From: Lachnospiraceae bacterium
GTDB lineage: Bacteria; Bacillota; Clostridia; Lachnospirales; Lachnospiraceae
Reading direction: 5' to 3'
Length of the DNA stretch: 64,000 nucleotides
Assembly: GCA_024690605.1 (NCBI GenBank)
Contig: JAILOV010000010.1
Location: forward strand, 26,493-90,492
Of this stretch, positions 43,503 through 51,383 are shown one piece after another (position 1 is the first letter of the stretch; every line of letters begins with the position of its first letter). The notes beneath the pieces are model-generated. The model saw only the letters and a program-made list of their open reading frames with translations. It was not told the DNA's origin and did not search any database. The translations under genes were made by a program, and so were the position numbers.

Positions 43503-43586
43503 TCATCCGACAAAAACATGCACCAGGATCCCCGCGAGGATCATGCCGCCGATGACGATCATACAGGCTTTGGGATCGAATCTCAC
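43503..43586 (-). CDS. 27-aa single-pass membrane micropeptide
   Basis: A short frame from GTG (43586) to TGA (43503): it opens MRFDPKACMI and ends LVHVFVG, with one hydrophobic helix (about residues 8-26). Support is positional. The GTG overlaps the stop of the isomerase/epimerase gene as GTGA, GGAGGGGAT stands 5 bp upstream, and the next gene begins 12 bp after its stop with its own ribosome site. Single-helix peptides of this sort often bind larger membrane proteins. It is too short for family recognition. Confidence 0.6.
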   Translation of the reverse strand: MRFDPKACMIVIGGMILAGILVHVFVG

Positions 43587-44434
43587 AGCAGATCCCCTCC
43601 GTAGATCTTCTCGATATGCTCTCTTGCCGCCACGGCGTTTTCCGTCGTCGTGTTCTCCAGCGTGGCCTGGATCCACGGCTTTTTGTGTTTTGCGAATTTC
43701 AGGACTGCGCGGTAATCCATCTCCCCGAGACCGCAGGCACAGGCATGCAGCTCGCCGCTGCCGTCCGCGGCCGGCACATAATCCTTTAAATGGATCATCG
43801 CGATGTCATCTCCCAGCAGTTCGATCGCCCGGCGGATGACTTCAAAGCGCTGCTCCAGATTGTCCCCGTGCAGAAGGTTCACCGGATCAAAGATGATCTG
43901 CAGATTGGGCGAGGCGACCGTATCGAGGACCTCTCTGGCCACCTCGGGGTTCCAGACGATGTGCTTGTAGACAGGCTCAATGGCCAGGATGACGCCGAAC
44001 TTTTCCGCCGTCTGTGTCACCCGCTTCAGATTCTCGATCAGCGTGCGTAGCGCCTTCGGCGAATGGCAGCTCTCCCGGTCATAGCGGTAATCCTTGTTCG
44101 GCGCCCCGGTCTCCGTCCCGACCATGCCGCAGCCGAGAAGCGACGCGAATCGCAGATGCGCCTCATATTTCTTGATGATCCCGTCAAGTGTCTTCGGATC
44201 GGGATGGGCTAGGTTCAGATAATTCCCGAGGACAGCGATATCCATCCCGGCGTCGTCAAAGACGCGGCGCAGGTGCATCGCATACCCCGGCGTCAGTGCA
44301 GCGGGATCCGCGGTCTCTCCCATGGTCTTGGACAGCGCCATATGCACGCAGGTAAAGCCCTGCGCCCTGATCGCGGCCAGGCGCTCCGGGAGCGGAAGCT
44401 CGACACTGTCATGTAATCTGAGGCCGATCTGCAT
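43583..44434 (-). CDS. TIM-barrel sugar phosphate isomerase/epimerase-like protein
   Basis: A 283-aa protein of the AP-endonuclease-2-like barrel superfamily (xylose isomerase-like). Metal-ligand positions are recognisable: Glu in VILAIEP, Asp and His in LQIIFDPVNLLH and MIHLKDYV, Glu in QATLENT. The substrate is not given by sequence; uronate or rhamnose-derived sugars fit the neighbours. AAAGGAG lies 10 bp before the ATG. Its stop overlaps the micropeptide start. A large palindromic element lies 53 bp upstream. Confidence 0.85.
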   Translation of the reverse strand: MQIGLRLHDSVELPLPERLAAIRAQGFTCVHMALSKTMGETADPAALTPGYAMHLRRVFDDAGMDIAVLGNYLNLAHPDPKTLDGIIKKYEAHLRFASLLGCGMVGTETGAPNKDYRYDRESCHSPKALRTLIENLKRVTQTAEKFGVILAIEPVYKHIVWNPEVAREVLDTVASPNLQIIFDPVNLLHGDNLEQRFEVIRRAIELLGDDIAMIHLKDYVPAADGSGELHACACGLGEMDYRAVLKFAKHKKPWIQATLENTTTENAVAAREHIEKIYGGDLL

Positions 44435-44486
44435 ATACTTGTTTCTCCTTTTATCTGATTGCCATTGCGGATTTCTTTGGTTATTG

Positions 44487-44619
44487 GCCCGACGGAAATA
44501 TTCCCACGCGGGGACGCCTCGCGGCTCTGTCCTCGGCGTAGCGGTACTAGGTCGTCAGAGGACGCCGACCAAGTACCGACGCCTCGCAAAGCCCCGCTTT
44601 GGGAACATTTCCGCCGGGG
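44487..44619. repeat. 133-bp imperfect palindrome with inner hairpin
   Basis: Outer arms 44487-44513 and 44592-44619 pair with few mismatches (CGGAAATATTCCC against GGGAACATTTCCG, then GCGGGG/CCCCGC). Inside, GGTACTAGGTCG (44543-44554) pairs with CGACCAAGTACC (44566-44577), and GTCCTC/GAGGAC and ACGCC/GGCGT offer alternatives. GACGCCTCGC occurs in direct orientation near both outer arms (44513 and 44578). It sits in the 266-bp space between the SGNH esterase and the barrel gene. Confidence 0.8.
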
Positions 44620-44645
44620 TCACAGGGTATCAGAAGATTCGGGGA

Positions 44646-44668
44646 GGAGAAAACAGCACTTTTCCTCC
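44646..44668 (-). terminator. hairpin after SGNH esterase, weak terminator
   Basis: GGAGGAAAA/TTTTCTCC with one bulged base and a 6-nt loop, 32 bp after the esterase stop. No U-run follows the stem. Confidence 0.35.
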
Positions 44669-44700
44669 GTATCATCTCCGCAAGTCTTCTCCATCTCATC

Positions 44701-45420
44701 TCAGCCGTTCTTCTCGATCAGAGCGGACAGATCAATCTCGATATCTTCCACCAGCGAAGAATACGGTTCTCCGATGCTTCTCAACTCTCCCGCGATCATA
44801 CCGGCGTAGAGCATGGCGCCCTCATATTTCAGGTGCGAATTGTCGGTCTGGCCGTCGGGTGCCCAGGGGGCTTCGCCCGGTTTAAGGATCATGTAGAAGG
44901 GTTTAGAGGCTTCGTCGCCGGTCTCCGACAGCCACGCGCGGGAGAGGCGCCACAGGTCGATCACGGGCACGTCAAAGCGTCTGCCGGCCTCCAGCATCGC
45001 CCGTGCGTAGGGCGCGTGGCCGGTTTCCATCAGGGTTCCTTCGGCGTCGAATTTCCTGCGCTCCACCGGTGTGATGAGAAGCGGATGCGCCCGGTGGAGT
45101 CTGGCGACATCGATGAACTTCTTCAGGTTGTCGGTAAAGGTGCCCGCCGGATCCGTATACCGTACGGGATCCTCCACTTTCTCATCGTTGTGACCGAACT
45201 GAATGAACAGGAAGTCCCCCTCCCGGATTGCTTCCTCGATCGCCAGGAGTCTTCCCTCATCGATAAAGCTCTTCGTGCTTCTGCCGTTGATCGCATGATC
45301 GCAGACGAGCACATCGTCCGCGGCGAAGCGGTCAAATGCCTGTGCGATGCCGGTCTGCGGCCAGGTCTGCATTCTGTTTCGTGCGGCCGTGGAATCTCCG
45401 GCCCAGTGAATGATCCTCAA
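44701..45420 (-). CDS. rhamnogalacturonan-acetylesterase-like SGNH hydrolase
   Basis: A 239-aa esterase with all SGNH blocks: block I Ser10 in WAGDSTAA, block II Gly in INGRSTKSF, block III Asn in FGHNDEK, block V Asp/His in TDNSHL. This arrangement (GDST, NGRST, GHND, D.SHL) is that of rhamnogalacturonan acetylesterases. It lacks a signal peptide, so it would remove acetyl groups from imported oligosaccharides. The start forms an overlap (ATGA) with the membrane-protein gene before it. Confidence 0.9.
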   Translation of the reverse strand: MRIIHWAGDSTAARNRMQTWPQTGIAQAFDRFAADDVLVCDHAINGRSTKSFIDEGRLLAIEEAIREGDFLFIQFGHNDEKVEDPVRYTDPAGTFTDNLKKFIDVARLHRAHPLLITPVERRKFDAEGTLMETGHAPYARAMLEAGRRFDVPVIDLWRLSRAWLSETGDEASKPFYMILKPGEAPWAPDGQTDNSHLKYEGAMLYAGMIAGELRSIGEPYSSLVEDIEIDLSALIEKNG

Positions 45421-46100
45421 CGATTTCTTCCTGCTATCCTTTCCGCATCCGTTCCCTTCGCAAGGTTTGCCCGCGCGTCCTGCACGATCCGCCGGAAGAG
45501 TCTCCTGCAGGCAAGAAGCAGGAGATCAAAGCCGAGGTAGAACAGTCCGAACAGGAGCGGCTCCACGCCGAGCGCCACGCGATCCGGCCTGCCGCTCACG
45601 GCCGCCGCCGTCACATTGATGAACTGATAGAGCGTGTAGACAAAGAACAGGATCACATAGGCGTAGAGGATGTTCAGAAAGAAGCTCACGTAGCGCTTCC
45701 GGGGAACCATCATCCAGGCCTCTCCCGCCTCCGGCGTCTTCGCAAAAAAGCGGATCACATTGTTGGTGAACAGATCCGTGACGATCCCCATCGCCATGCC
45801 GATGACAAAGAGCTGATCGATCAGTGTCCCCAGATAGGAACCAAGCCCCCAGAAAAAGAAAAAGCACACCGCACCGGCAAACCAGAATTTGACAAAGAGG
45901 ATCTTCACCCAGTCCGCGATATGCCGTTCCCTGCGGCTGCGATATCTGTCCAGTTCCTCCTGCGAATAGTGCGGTGTATTGGAAGCATCGGCGTTAACGA
46001 GATCATCAACCGCCTGCGTTTTCAGTTCATAATAATCGGCGGCGGACCTCTCTTCAGTTCCGCCGCCGTCAGCATGTTTCCGCCTGTCTCTCTCCGGCAT
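45417..46100 (-). CDS. four-helix membrane protein of unknown function (A)
   Basis: A 227-aa protein: a charged cytoplasmic-type N-terminal part of about 60 residues (HYSQEELDRYRSRRERH), four membrane segments (about 65-90, 95-115, 135-163, 175-200), then a basic tail. I do not recognise a family. The start is ambiguous: ATG 46100 has GGGAG 12 bp upstream; ATG 46112 overlaps the previous gene and has the ribosome site too close. It lies between membrane protein B and the SGNH esterase in the transporter operon. Confidence 0.7.
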   Translation of the reverse strand: MPERDRRKHADGGGTEERSAADYYELKTQAVDDLVNADASNTPHYSQEELDRYRSRRERHIADWVKILFVKFWFAGAVCFFFFWGLGSYLGTLIDQLFVIGMAMGIVTDLFTNNVIRFFAKTPEAGEAWMMVPRKRYVSFFLNILYAYVILFFVYTLYQFINVTAAAVSGRPDRVALGVEPLLFGLFYLGFDLLLLACRRLFRRIVQDARANLAKGTDAERIAGRNR

Positions 46101-46104
46101 GTGA

Positions 46105-46680
46105 TCACTCATCTCCCGACAGTTCGATCGCGCCCATGTCTTCGTTGCCTGCCACATCGATGGAGGTCTTCACCTTCTTCAGAAGCTTGCTGTAGAACGG
46201 AAGGAACACGATCAGAGCAGCCGATACCGCAAGCAACACCACGTGCGCGTTGAGCGTCTGATACGCATAGTAGATGAAGGCATTGCTGTTCGTGAGCTTG
46301 ACCGGATTGTCCGGACGGTTCAGCGAATTCACGATTCGCCCGATATAGTATTCATCGCAGGCGATCATCACGCCGATCATCGCGAGCACCAGTCCCAGAA
46401 GCGGGAGCACGGGCTTCTTGCGGCGCGGGAACGCGTTCAGGAAGGCAACGAAGGAAAGGATCGAGAACAGCATCGTCACAAAGCCGGAAAAGCCGAGTCC
46501 CGGGCTGTTCAGCGTCGCCGTCGTGTCGGAGACGTTTTTCAGTTTCAATGAATAGACCAGAAACGAGACGACCAGTGCAAGAAGCGGGATCGTCTGCGGC
46601 TGGCGCTTCAGACTCACCATTGTCTTGCGCAGAAACTCCTTGACGCCGCCGGGCGCTCTGTTCTCCCTGTTTGCTGCCAT
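46105..46680 (-). CDS. four-helix membrane protein of unknown function (B)
   Basis: A 191-aa protein with a basic N terminus (VKEFLRKTMVSLKRQPQ), four membrane segments and an acidic end (NEDMGAIELSGDE). TM2 and TM3 are linked by RRKK, giving a clear positive-inside loop. The family is unknown. GAGGAGGAGG precedes the ATG and the gene follows the UgpC-type ATPase gene by 16 bp, an order that suggests a part tied to the ABC importer. Confidence 0.78.
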   Translation of the reverse strand: MAANRENRAPGGVKEFLRKTMVSLKRQPQTIPLLALVVSFLVYSLKLKNVSDTTATLNSPGLGFSGFVTMLFSILSFVAFLNAFPRRKKPVLPLLGLVLAMIGVMIACDEYYIGRIVNSLNRPDNPVKLTNSNAFIYYAYQTLNAHVVLLAVSAALIVFLPFYSKLLKKVKTSIDVAGNEDMGAIELSGDE

Positions 46681-46696
46681 ATGCTCTGCCTCCTCC

Positions 46697-47767
46697 TCAG
46701 CGGATCGCGTTCGTCGTCTCTTTGTTGAAGAAATGCAGGCGGTCAAACTTCACCTTCACCGCATCGCCTGCCTTGTAATCGCACCATCCGCGCAGCTTGG
46801 CGGACACCTTGACCGCATCCGCTCCCTGCCCGATGTGTCCGTGCACCAGCGTGTTCATGCCCAGATTCTCGTTGGCGGACACGTCGATCGGGATGTCCCC
46901 GCCCTCGGAGATGTTCTCCGGCCGCACGCCCAGCGTGATCTGCTTTCCGAAATAGTGCTCCAGTGTCTGCCGCATCTGTCCGTCGATCGGAAGACGGAAC
47001 GCGGGATGCACCAGCGCGTCGCTGTCCACGTGCACATCAAAGAAATTCATCGGCGGCAGGCCGATAAAGCTCGCCACGAAGAGATTCGCCGGAGTGTCAT
47101 AGAGTTCGAGCGGCGTGCCTACCTGCTGCACACGTCCCATGGACATGCACACGATCCGGTCCGCCAGCGTCAGCGCTTCCGTCTGGTCATGCGTAACATA
47201 GAGCATCGTCGCGTTCAGCCGCTTGTGCAGGAGAAGCACCTCTCTTCTCGTGGAACTGCGAAGCTTCGCGTCCAGATTGGAGAGCGGCTCATCGAACAAA
47301 AAGACCTTGGGATTGCGCACGATCGACCGCCCCATGGCCACGCGCTGCCTCTGCCCGCCCGAGAGCTGTCCGGGCTTCTTGTTGAGCTGCGGTGTGAGAC
47401 CCAGGATCTCCGCTGCCGCCAGCACTTTTTTGTGGATCACGTTGGGATCCTCCTTGCGCAGCGTCAGGGAGAAGGCCATGTTCTCATAGATCGTCATGTG
47501 GCCGTAGAGCGCGTAGTTCTGAAACACCATCGCCATATCCCGGTCTTTGGGCGGCATCTGCGTGATATCCTTGCCGTCCAGCAGGAGCCTGCCCTTGGAG
47601 ATATCCTCCAGTCCCGCCACCATGCGCAGTGTCGTCGACTTGCCGCAACCCGACGGTCCGACCAGCACGATGAACTCGCCGTCCTGAACCTCGAGGTTGA
47701 AGTCAAAGACCGCCTGCACATTGTTGTCATAGATCTTGTCGATGTGCTGTAAACTCAGATTTGCCAT
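46697..47767 (-). CDS. ugpC: ABC sugar importer ATPase, UgpC/MsmK type (copy 1)
   Basis: A 356-aa ATP-binding subunit for CUT1 sugar importers. Walker A GPSGCGKSTT, Q-loop VFQNYALY, signature LSGGQRQRVAMGR, Walker B FLFDEPLSNLDAKLR, H-loop VTHDQTEA, and a C-terminal TOBE/MalK regulatory domain (about 235-356). It should energise the LplB/LplC-type permeases upstream. A second such ATPase (54053-55144) is in the same operon. It is flanked on both sides by pairs of four-helix membrane proteins. Confidence 0.93.
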   Translation of the reverse strand: MANLSLQHIDKIYDNNVQAVFDFNLEVQDGEFIVLVGPSGCGKSTTLRMVAGLEDISKGRLLLDGKDITQMPPKDRDMAMVFQNYALYGHMTIYENMAFSLTLRKEDPNVIHKKVLAAAEILGLTPQLNKKPGQLSGGQRQRVAMGRSIVRNPKVFLFDEPLSNLDAKLRSSTRREVLLLHKRLNATMLYVTHDQTEALTLADRIVCMSMGRVQQVGTPLELYDTPANLFVASFIGLPPMNFFDVHVDSDALVHPAFRLPIDGQMRQTLEHYFGKQITLGVRPENISEGGDIPIDVSANENLGMNTLVHGHIGQGADAVKVSAKLRGWCDYKAGDAVKVKFDRLHFFNKETTNAIR

Positions 47768-47819
47768 GAAAGCCTGTCCCCTTTTCCTGACCGCTCCTGT
47801 TTGTGATCCCGGTCTCCCT

Positions 47820-48335
47820 TTACGATGTGATCTCGCTGTTCGACACCGTCATTGCCGCAGCTTTCTCCGCCTCGGCGAGCTGTCTGCACTTCGTCACGCC
47901 GAGAAACGCGGATGCGAGACAGCAGATCCCCGATGCCGCGAGATAAAACGCGACACGCGCAAACTGTGCGTCCCCCATGACGGGGACCATGCCCTCCGCC
48001 GTCTCCAGGACCGCCGCGTGCGCTCTGGCCGGCAGGATCCCGATCCGGACAAACTGCAGGATGCCCACCACCGCGATCACATAGGAATACTGCACCAGAT
48101 AATTCTTGCTCCCTTCGGAGACAAGGAACGCCACCAGCATGAAGATCAGATTGTAGACAACGGACATCCCGATGAGGAGCGAATAGTACCAGCTGCCCGC
48201 ATCAGATTTATAGATACTGATGAAATACAGGACATCAAACACGATCGCAAGGATCGCGCAGTTGGCCGCGCTCTTGTTCTTCGTGAACCGGAGCCGGTCT
48301 CTGCGGATTGCCTGTTCTTCGCCGGAATTCGCCAT
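47820..48335 (-). CDS. four-helix membrane protein of unknown function (C)
   Basis: A 171-aa protein with a charged N terminus (EEQAIRRDRLRFTKNKS), four membrane segments and a helical charged tail (KCRQLAEAEKAAAMT). The last segment and tail resemble those of the gene before it (protein D), so the two may be old duplicates. AAAGGAGACGGCG precedes the ATG, which overlaps the previous stop as TAATG. Confidence 0.75.
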   Translation of the reverse strand: MANSGEEQAIRRDRLRFTKNKSAANCAILAIVFDVLYFISIYKSDAGSWYYSLLIGMSVVYNLIFMLVAFLVSEGSKNYLVQYSYVIAVVGILQFVRIGILPARAHAAVLETAEGMVPVMGDAQFARVAFYLAASGICCLASAFLGVTKCRQLAEAEKAAAMTVSNSEITS

Positions 48336-48931
48336 TACGCCGTCTCCTTTCCGGCGCCGCCCAGAAGCCGCGCCTCCTCTTTCATCAGTTTTGTTTTCCA
48401 CACCAGATTGTAAACCTGCAGCGCTGCCGCAAGAAGAGCCACGGCAAACAGCAGATAATGAATGTCAAACCAGAACGTCGAGTTCCTGTCCAGAAGCAGT
48501 GTGTTGAACAGCTCGGCGTGCTCCTTCAGCGCATCGAAATCGATCGCCTGAAACTTTGTCTTGAAGAATTCGATCTGCAGATGCGCCCAACCGGTCACAC
48601 CGAGGACCGCTGCCGCATAGAGGCAGACCGAAACATAATTGCCACTGTAATAGCGCCTGCGGACATGCGTGTTCGTCACGTAGAGCAGGCAGGAAAGCAG
48701 GATCAGACCGATGGAAGCATAGAGAAAGCTGCGGTTAAAGCCCTGCATCTCATAATACATATAGGAACCGGGCACCGTTGTCTGCGTCAGATCGTAGTTG
48801 TTACGCATCGTCAGATACAGCGCATCATAAAGATCCGTCATGATCCCCAGCGAATACAGGAACAAAAGCGCCGAGGAAATGACCGACACCAGACAGAACA
48901 CCTTTTGCAGCTTCATCTGCTTTTTATACAT
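48335..48931 (-). CDS. four-helix membrane protein of unknown function (D)
   Basis: A 198-aa protein starting MYKKQMKLQKVF, with membrane segments at about 10-31, 72-90, 103-122 and 158-180 and a long outside loop between the first two (DALYLTMRNNYDLTQTTVPG). It ends in a basic/acidic helix (KTKLMKEEARLL). No family is recognised. The start at 48931 has AGAGCAGG upstream; frames further upstream run into the hairpin after the binding-protein gene. Confidence 0.75.
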   Translation of the reverse strand: MYKKQMKLQKVFCLVSVISSALLFLYSLGIMTDLYDALYLTMRNNYDLTQTTVPGSYMYYEMQGFNRSFLYASIGLILLSCLLYVTNTHVRRRYYSGNYVSVCLYAAAVLGVTGWAHLQIEFFKTKFQAIDFDALKEHAELFNTLLLDRNSTFWFDIHYLLFAVALLAAALQVYNLVWKTKLMKEEARLLGGAGKETA

Positions 48932-48951
48932 AATACCTGCTCTCCGGTCAA

Positions 48952-48985
48952 TTCCCGGGAGAAAGGAAGACCTCTCTCCCGGGAA
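48952..48985 (-). terminator. 11-bp perfect hairpin after binding-protein gene
   Basis: TTCCCGGGAGA / TCTCCCGGGAA, 12-nt loop, starting 13 bp after the stop of the solute-binding protein. No U-run follows, so it more likely protects the 3' end of the upstream message than ends transcription. Confidence 0.6.
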
Positions 48986-48998
48986 AACCTGTTGTTTC

Positions 48999-51287
48999 TC
49001 AGTTCGCGGACTTGTAGAAGCCCTCCAGACGATGCCAGGCATCATTTGCCAGCGTCAGATACTGCTTGCCGCTCCAGTCTTCGCTGACCGTCTTCGCAGC
49101 CGCTTCCGCACTGGTCATGCCCTCGCCGGTAAAGCCCTTCGCAATGACGTCGCTCAGAACATTAACCTTGCCGGTCTTGTTCTCCGTGGAGAACATATTG
49201 TTGCCGAGGTTCTCATAGCCGCCGATCGCCTCATTCTCCGCCTTCTGGAAAGGCAGCGTGGTCGGGCAGGAGGTATACCACTTGTTGTCATCCGTGATCG
49301 CAAGCCTCGGATGATCGATCGTGCCCAGCGCGATGGCGCGGGAGATGTGGCCTGCACCCTCTTTGCCGGCTTCCGTCGTGCACTGATACTCAAAGGACTG
49401 CAGTTTCTTGAAGGACAGCGTGGAGCCGATGTAGTAACGGGCATAGTTCGTATAGTTGCCCTTGCCCTTCTCCCAAAGCTCCGCATAGGTCGCATCGGAG
49501 ATCTCCGGATAAGGCTCACCGTTGAAATCAAAGGTCACATAGCTGCCGTCGGCATTGGTCTTGATGAACGAATCGGGGCCATAGGAAAGCAGGATCTGGC
49601 CCTCCGGGCTGTAAGCATAGTCGATGAGCTTCAGAGCCGCATAGAGCTTGTCCTGGTTGCCCTCGACGCCCTTGGCGGAGATGCCCCATCCGTCGGTCTT
49701 GACGGAACGCCAGCTCTCGGTGAAACGCTTGAACTGCTCGCCCGTGCCGTCATCCCAGCGGGAAACCGGAACCATGGCCGCCATGAACTTCTCACCCGCG
49801 GCGGAATCAAGCTTGCCATCCTCATTATAGATGGTCTGTGTCTGGTTGTAGTCGTACTCCATGAAACCGAGATCATTCTCGAGATAATTCTCGACCTTGA
49901 CCTGCTCCTCCTTGACAAACGCCTCGGAGATCAGACCTTCCTTGACCATGTCGTTCATGCGGCCAAGTGCCTCATACAGCGCAGGCTCCATGCGGGCATC
50001 ATGCATCTCGCCGTCGTTGCCGACATAGAGATAGCCCTGACGGGACTCGGTGCCGCGCACGCCGAAGAGCACGCCCGCGAGACGATAGAGATCCGCACGA
50101 CGGGAGGTGTTGTCATCCTGACGGGAGAACAGCCCCTGCACCTTGGTCGGCAGCTTGATCTTAACCATCTTCGGCTCGTCCTTGGTGCCGAGGTTGACCT
50201 CGATCTCCTCGCCGGTGGCGTTCGGATTGAGGGTAGGCGTGTTAGAGGTCACGCAGCGAAGCAGAGCGACCAGCTCATCCGCATCCCATGCCGCATTCTG
50301 TCCGACGAACAGATCGGAACGGTTGTTGCCGTAGTAGCCGCCGTATGCTTCGTCGATGTAGGTGCGCAGCATGTTGACCGCTTCCACACCGGTGATGGAA
50401 CCGGCCGCGTTCATCTTGTCAACGATGTTGCCGGCCGTGTCATAGTCCTTGGTGACCTTCTCGACGGAATTGCCGTCGGCGGAGACCACATCGACCTCAA
50501 CCTTGCCGGAGGTCGGCATGAAAGGCTGGTAAACGGGCTTCGCCGTCTTGTCAGACTTGTCGGCCGTGAACTCGCCTTCGCCGTCAAGAAGCTTCTGCAC
50601 CCAGTCCACACGCATCAGAGGCATCTTCTCGATGTCATCCACACCGTCGAAATAGGGGCTGAAGTAGATCGCGCCGTTCTCGACGTTGCCGGTGATGGAC
50701 AGACGCACGATCGGATTGGCATCCAGATAGGCCTTGAAGTTCGGCATGAGATCAAGGTACTCCGCGATGTTCACGATGGAACCCGCCTCGCCGTACTCCT
50801 GCATGAGGGTCGCCGTGCCGTTGAGCACATCGATCTGGTCAAACTTCTCTTTCCAGTCGTTGAAGTTGTCGCCGGAACCCTTGCCGCCGTACTGGTCATC
50901 GATCGTGAAGCCCAGACGGTTCTGGATCTCGACCCATGTGGGCTTGAAATCGCCGGCCTTGTAGGTGTTGCCGTCCGCGAGCGTGATGCTCTCCACGCCC
51001 TCACCAAGGACATCGGCATTGAAGCGCATGCCGGTCTTGGCATTGTTATAGCCGCAGGCCATGCGGAGCACCGTGCCTTCGGCAAAGGTGAGACCCGTCG
51101 CCTCCACCGTCTCGGTGGGCTGCTCCGGCGTCTCCGCCGGGGTCTCGGCCGGTGTCTCGGCAGGTGCCTCCTCAGCCGGCTTGCTGGTGTCGATCCCGCT
51201 GGTATCGATCTGGTTGCCGCAGCCGGAAAGAACCATCGCAGCAGCAGACACGAGAGCCAGCACGGAACGAAGCTGCTTTCTCTTCAT
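48999..51287 (-). CDS. ABC transporter solute-binding lipoprotein, LplA/YtcQ type
   Basis: A 762-aa extracellular lipoprotein. The signal peptide ends at the lipobox VLSGC, followed by a linker of repeated Pro-Ala-Glu-Thr units (about residues 37-57). The rest is a family-1-type oligosaccharide-binding fold; its end (GKQYLTLANDAWHRLEG) and middle (YSPEGQILLSYG) match LplA-type proteins that feed oligogalacturonide/rhamnogalacturonan importers. It is longer than the usual about 500 aa of that family, which suggests inserted loops or a very large ligand. AGGAGGAAAACAG precedes the ATG. Hairpins flank the cistron on both sides. Confidence 0.9.
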   Translation of the reverse strand: MKRKQLRSVLALVSAAAMVLSGCGNQIDTSGIDTSKPAEEAPAETPAETPAETPEQPTETVEATGLTFAEGTVLRMACGYNNAKTGMRFNADVLGEGVESITLADGNTYKAGDFKPTWVEIQNRLGFTIDDQYGGKGSGDNFNDWKEKFDQIDVLNGTATLMQEYGEAGSIVNIAEYLDLMPNFKAYLDANPIVRLSITGNVENGAIYFSPYFDGVDDIEKMPLMRVDWVQKLLDGEGEFTADKSDKTAKPVYQPFMPTSGKVEVDVVSADGNSVEKVTKDYDTAGNIVDKMNAAGSITGVEAVNMLRTYIDEAYGGYYGNNRSDLFVGQNAAWDADELVALLRCVTSNTPTLNPNATGEEIEVNLGTKDEPKMVKIKLPTKVQGLFSRQDDNTSRRADLYRLAGVLFGVRGTESRQGYLYVGNDGEMHDARMEPALYEALGRMNDMVKEGLISEAFVKEEQVKVENYLENDLGFMEYDYNQTQTIYNEDGKLDSAAGEKFMAAMVPVSRWDDGTGEQFKRFTESWRSVKTDGWGISAKGVEGNQDKLYAALKLIDYAYSPEGQILLSYGPDSFIKTNADGSYVTFDFNGEPYPEISDATYAELWEKGKGNYTNYARYYIGSTLSFKKLQSFEYQCTTEAGKEGAGHISRAIALGTIDHPRLAITDDNKWYTSCPTTLPFQKAENEAIGGYENLGNNMFSTENKTGKVNVLSDVIAKGFTGEGMTSAEAAAKTVSEDWSGKQYLTLANDAWHRLEGFYKSAN

Positions 51288-51342
51288 CTGTTTTCCTCCT
51301 TTTTGATTTGCCATGAAAAGAAACAATTTGTGTCTATTGCCA

Positions 51343-51358
51343 TCCGGGAAATCCCGGA
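51343..51358 (-). other. intercistronic hairpin before binding-protein gene
   Basis: TCCGGG-AAAT-CCCGGA (minus strand TCCGGG-ATTT-CCCGGA), 25 bp after the permease stop and about 55 bp before the binding-protein start. Confidence 0.5.
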
Positions 51359-51383
51359 GAACAATCCGGTAACGGGCGTCCGG

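Noticed and set aside
44435..44700. A small protein gene in the 266-bp space before the barrel gene
   Set aside because: Frames in this space lack ribosome sites and run through the palindrome; a structured element explains the sequence better.
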